From assembly GCA_025360745.1 (NCBI GenBank), contig JANYBP010000050.1:1-35426 (forward strand): a stretch of DNA of 35,426 bases, in the 5' to 3' direction. Within the stretch, counting starts at the first letter, position 1; each line of letters opens with the position of its first letter. Both the position numbers and the translations under genes were made by a program. The DNA comes from a bacterium. Lineage in GTDB: Bacteria > Verrucomicrobiota > Kiritimatiellia > CAIKKV01 > CAIYGI01. Of this stretch, positions 33,401 to 35,426 are shown in pieces. Under the pieces are notes generated by a model. That model was given only the letters and a program-made list of their open reading frames with translations, was not told the DNA's origin and did no database searches.

Positions 33401-33670
33401 TTCGACAAAGAATTTGCGCGCGCCACCGATTCGGAAGCAGGCATCCGGGGCCTCCGTTGCTCTGCCGATCTTCAAGGCTTCCTCGTGAATCACATCCTTG
33501 TAAGCTTCGGCATAGCCCTGCTCATTGTGAACATCCCAGCCCAGCGCCTTGAAAAACGGGTCGATGAATTCGACACGGATTTCCGTCTCTTTGTACTGGC
33601 CGGACTCATAGGCTTCGCGTTGCGCATTATAGCGTTCAAGCAACCTTTGAATCTCTTGCGGAGCGCCCAT
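30431..33670 (-). CDS. Type IIG restriction-modification enzyme (Eco57I-like single chain)
   Basis: 1079 residues joining nuclease, methyltransferase and specificity parts. The N-terminal PD-(D/E)XK site is Asp76 (APDACF), Glu90 and Lys92 (VECKKPS). A helical linker covers about 160-330. The gamma-class N6-adenine methyltransferase has the SAM motif DMACGSGSF (400-408) and catalytic NPPY (594-597). The C-terminal target recognition region has FVGS followed by a run of seven glycines and YGIAL, a feature also seen in BREX PglX proteins. It cuts and methylates DNA alone. No BREX partners are present. ATG 33670 has GAGGA seven bases upstream; ATG 33694 is possible. Base composition looks less GC-rich than its neighbours, which suggests acquisition by transfer. 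Confidence 0.92.
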   Translation of the reverse strand: MGAPQEIQRLLERYNAQREAYESGQYKETEIRVEFIDPFFKALGWDVHNEQGYAEAYKDVIHEEALKIGRATEAPDACFRIGGARKFFVECKKPSVNIKDAPHPAYQLRRYGWSAKLPLSILTDFGEFAVYDCRVKPNKNDSAAVARVMYLTSGQYAEKWDEIAAIFSREAVLRGSFDKFAESAKGKRGTTSVDDAFLEEIERWRDLLARTIALRNPELSQRELNFSVQCTIDRIVFLRICEDRGIEPYGRLMTLRNGERVYPRLCEFFQRADERYNSGLFHFQREKERPEAPDELTLSLKIDDKVLRDILANLYYPESPYEFSVLSADILGQVYERFLGKVIRLTAGQQAKVEEKPEVRKAGGVFYTPDFITKAIVRQTIGPLLEGKTPSQVAKLRFCDMACGSGSFLIAAFQFLLDWHRDWYVNDERGSLCEPLAKPGTRNDKLRREKAPFYQTQGGDWRLTTEERKRILLNNIFGVDIDAQAVEVTKLSLLLKVLEGESQESITKQFELFHQRALPDLGSNIKCGNSLIGSDAYRYQQLSLLPEEDRYRINVFDWTTAFREVFKVDAASRRVGSGRDAATTLSGFDAIIGNPPYIRIQTLKEWAPVEVELYKSLYRSAAAGNYDIYVVFVERALSLLNKSGRLGFILPHKFFNAQYGEALRGIIAGGRNLAHVVHFGDQQVFAGATTYTCLLFLHKAGIEECYFRRIDDLDAWRMEQLELVGGKETDVAPMIVHEAAALYRAKGRKATPTGAEGRIPARVITSEEWNFAVGATAKVFEALNKWPVKLGDIADLFVGLQTDADDVFILEEVKRDKGRVLCSSKHTGRNHWFESAHLKPFLKGSLNIRRYVLSDVSKLLIFPYETRSGKSSLIPSDIYAQRFPLTWAYLTECKARLSERNKGKMGLPWYGYVYKKNHVKMSLSKLLVPSIATGSCFAPDLEGRYYFVGSGGGGGGGYGIALCDDATIDYYCLLGILNSSLLSRFLRPVSTPFRGGYIALNKQYIEQMPIAIPSEGASIALHNIVDRIMSLHKQVAVAKSPPDKEAFERQIYAANREIDRLIYELYGLTDEEIGIVENA

Positions 33671-33713
33671 AAATTGTCCTCGTGGATCAATCATTCATTG
33701 CGTCTGGTTATGA

Positions 33714-35201
33714 TCATTCACAGACTTCGATCCGCACGAGGCCATTGCGGTTCAAGACCAGGCGGTACTTGCTGACGATCGCGACGGACGGGTCATGGCG
33801 GGCGGTCATTTTGACAATTAGATTGGCGTGGTAGACGCGGTTGGCCTCCATAACCGCCACGACGCCGTCATGCGCGTAGGCGACGGTGCTGGTGGGATCG
33901 TCCATGGCGGCCATCCATCTGGTCAAACTGAGCCTCAGGATGTTGGTGATGGCATCCAGCCGGTTGTGTCCTTCGCGCAGGCGCCGGCAGTCCATCCGCA
34001 GGGCGGAATGGAAGTGCAGAATATTTTCCGGCGGCATGATCGCGCTGAACGGGTTGCCGGCCATGTCGCGCAGGCGGGTCACGGCGTCCGGCAAATCCTG
34101 CGCCAGGCAGAAACGCACCGAGGAGCGGATCGTCCCCACCTTCCGCCCGATGCGCGAGTCGAGGATATTGCGGATTTCGTCCGATACCAGCCTCGGCAGA
34201 TGGGTCGAAAGAAAGTTCCGCAACATTTCCTTGATCCGGTCCTTGAAAATGTAGGCCACCACGATCAGCAGCGCCCAGGGCAGACTGTAGCTGGCGAAGA
34301 GGTGTCCAGCCAGAAATGTGGCGGCAACGGCGAACGCCATGGCGATGGCCGCCGCAATGCCCGCCAGCACATGCGCCACACGAGCGCCCAGGTGGCTGGG
34401 AATGGCCTCCATGTACATGGCGGTTTGCGCCCATTTTTTGAGCATGCTCTCGCGGTAGAGCAGCGACTCGCCCGACTGCGGCGCTGTGGGAACGATCACC
34501 GTCTCGCAATTATGCGCGATTCGGTACTGTTGTTCGGATTCGGCCTTTTCCACCAGACTTTGCTGAAGCGACATCAGCTCGGCGCGCCGTCCGCAATATT
34601 CGTGGAGCCGATAGCATTCCTTTTCCGTCTTGAGGCTCATCGATTCGTCCGCCCACGCCGCGCCCTGCTGCAAAATTTGCGGCACATGCGAATCCAGGAA
34701 ACGCGGGCGCAGTTCGCGAAACTGCTGGAGCACGGCGCCGGCCTGGCCCAGAAAAAGTTCCAGCCTTTGCGCGACGGCCTCGATCGGGCTTGCATCGCGA
34801 ATCAGCCCGCCGATGACGCGCCGGTTTTCGCGTGTCTGCGCATGGTAGGTATTGACCAGGACGCGCAACTCGTACAACAGGCGGCCGTCTTCCAAATCGT
34901 GCGCCGTGGTGGCGTCCCGAAGCATCCGCCGGATACGCGCGAGCGGGCTGAGATCGCAGTCCGGATCGAGTATCTTGGCCAGCGGAATAGAGGCCGATGT
35001 GTAGCGGATATAAGAACTCAGGTCGTTGAAAAACGCCTTGGCGCCATAATGCTCCGCCGTCAGTCCAAGATGAAACGGGGTAAAGACATAAACGTCGAGA
35101 TCGTAGTGGACGGTTTCGCCATGCGGCGGAACAGGATAGACCGCGCCTATCTCCAATTGCCGGCTGCTATGCGACGTAACCCGGAAACTACATTCGTTCA
35201 T
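33714..35201 (-). CDS. Unknown membrane protein with two central helices
   Basis: 495 residues of no family I recognise. The N-terminal 280 residues are soluble: a start with HYDLDVYVFTPFHLGL, then mostly helical, Arg/Glu-rich segments (ENRRVIGGLIRD, KTEKECYRLHEYCGRRAEL). Two hydrophobic helices at about 277-305 and 308-323 form a hairpin in the membrane. The C-terminal 170 residues are soluble again and end in alternating strands (SKYRLVLNRNGLVRIEVCE). Both soluble parts would face the same side. GGGAGAGGA precedes ATG 35201 at good spacing. The gene lies 43 bases upstream of the Type IIG enzyme and could be co-transferred with it. A role in defence or DNA uptake is only a guess from position. 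Confidence 0.72.
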   Translation of the reverse strand: MNECSFRVTSHSSRQLEIGAVYPVPPHGETVHYDLDVYVFTPFHLGLTAEHYGAKAFFNDLSSYIRYTSASIPLAKILDPDCDLSPLARIRRMLRDATTAHDLEDGRLLYELRVLVNTYHAQTRENRRVIGGLIRDASPIEAVAQRLELFLGQAGAVLQQFRELRPRFLDSHVPQILQQGAAWADESMSLKTEKECYRLHEYCGRRAELMSLQQSLVEKAESEQQYRIAHNCETVIVPTAPQSGESLLYRESMLKKWAQTAMYMEAIPSHLGARVAHVLAGIAAAIAMAFAVAATFLAGHLFASYSLPWALLIVVAYIFKDRIKEMLRNFLSTHLPRLVSDEIRNILDSRIGRKVGTIRSSVRFCLAQDLPDAVTRLRDMAGNPFSAIMPPENILHFHSALRMDCRRLREGHNRLDAITNILRLSLTRWMAAMDDPTSTVAYAHDGVVAVMEANRVYHANLIVKMTARHDPSVAIVSKYRLVLNRNGLVRIEVCE

Positions 35202-35240
35202 GCCGCGTTCCTCTCCCGTATCGCCGCTCACCAAACACGT

Positions 35241-35269
35241 AGAATGTCAGTTCGCGCGCGAAACATCAA
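35241..35269 (-). promoter_or_regulatory. Putative promoter and 12-bp palindromic operator of the minus-strand run
   Basis: Read on the minus strand, TTGATG (35269 to 35264) and CATTCT (35246 to 35241) are 17 bases apart. The spacer holds the perfect palindrome TTCGCGCGCGAA (35251-35262). A repressor bound there would block polymerase, so the site is a reasonable operator for the unknown membrane protein and the restriction gene. Both hexamers are only moderate matches. Confidence 0.35.
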
Positions 35270-35293
35270 TATATTGTCGCTCGCCCCCAGCAA

Positions 35294-35426
35294 TTCTCAT
35301 TATGGCCGCTAGAATACGGACGACACGGAGGTCGTCCCTCCAAAAACTTGGGAATCACGGGTGTTTTCGTGAATGGAGGGACGACCTCCGTGTCGTCCGG
35401 ACCTGCGCAAGAGGCCATAATGCGAA
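35294..35426. repeat. Complete palindromic intergenic element (right edge)
   Basis: This 133-bp element is symmetrical. Terminal inverted repeats TTCTCATTATGGCC (35294-35307) and GGCCATAATGCGAA (35413-35426) differ at one base. Inside lies a perfect 26-bp inverted repeat, 35317-35342 against 35374-35399, around a 31-base loop. The loop contains a further stem TCACG/CGTGA. No coding potential is seen. The conserved flank AGCAATTC (35289-35296) is shared with the left copy, so the true end may lie just outside these limits. It could be a MITE, a REP-like element or a protein-binding cruciform. Confidence 0.85.

Noticed and set aside
30431-33670. BREX PglX
   Set aside because: The glycine run is shared, but the protein has its own N-terminal PD-(D/E)XK nuclease and no brxA, brxB, brxC, pglZ or brxL is nearby.
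33828-35312. 494-codon open frame on the plus strand near the right edge
   Set aside because: It is antisense to the unknown membrane protein, whose strand has a proper ribosome site and believable membrane helices. The plus-strand reading is Gln/His/Arg-rich and lacks structure.
1-35426. CRISPR array, prophage or integrated element
   Set aside because: No spaced direct repeats of CRISPR type, no integrase, transposase or phage structural gene, and no duplicated tRNA end near 2911-2987 were seen.

Overview
This GC-rich window looks like bacterial chromosome from a Gram-negative, didermic organism. It encodes a predicted outer-membrane barrel, a lipoprotein and an exopolysaccharide locus. Gene content and the palindromic intergenic elements are most like the PVC superphylum (Verrucomicrobiota, Kiritimatiellota or Lentisphaerota), but that placement is an impression and no marker here proves it. 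Both edges lie inside copies of the same palindromic repeat in opposite orientation, so the window is probably one whole assembly contig broken at a repeat.

Layout. Positions 1-3561 (plus strand): a truncated palindromic element, a lemA gene with a recognisable promoter, an M48/HtpX-like membrane protease with a TerB-like tail, a tRNA-Arg(ACG) on the minus strand, and a small SGNH hydrolase. Positions 3575-9802 (minus strand): an operon read from a short N-acetylglutamate-synthase-like acetyltransferase into dnaE, then into two unknown coiled-coil proteins, one with GYF_2-like domains and one with a membrane helix.

Positions 9902-25004 (plus strand): a polysaccharide assembly and modification locus. 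It holds a large GT-C (family 39-like) glycosyltransferase, two paralogous membrane-anchored SGNH hydrolases with a lipoprotein gene between them, a ribbon-helix-helix-like protein and a DUF5989 micro-protein, an outer-membrane barrel, and then a tightly coupled run: GT2 transferase, polysaccharide deacetylase, FrhB-like iron-sulfur flavoprotein, alpha/alpha-toroid (heparinase-like) protein, GtrA flippase-like protein and a third SGNH hydrolase. Stop/start overlaps of ATGA type or similar join the genes from GT2 to GtrA, so they are probably made together. The likely theme is lipid-linked sugar transfer, glycan assembly, and deacetylation or acylation at the envelope.

Positions 25033-35201 (minus strand): a closely packed run with an unknown two-helix membrane protein, a single-chain Type IIG restriction-modification enzyme, hemW, two-subunit class I fumarase, fmt, aroB and a small protein of possible nuclease-like fold. 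The window closes with a complete 133-bp palindromic element. No CRISPR array, transposase, phage gene or rRNA was seen. No stretch over 300 bases lacks a gene; the longest gap is 14456-14708.
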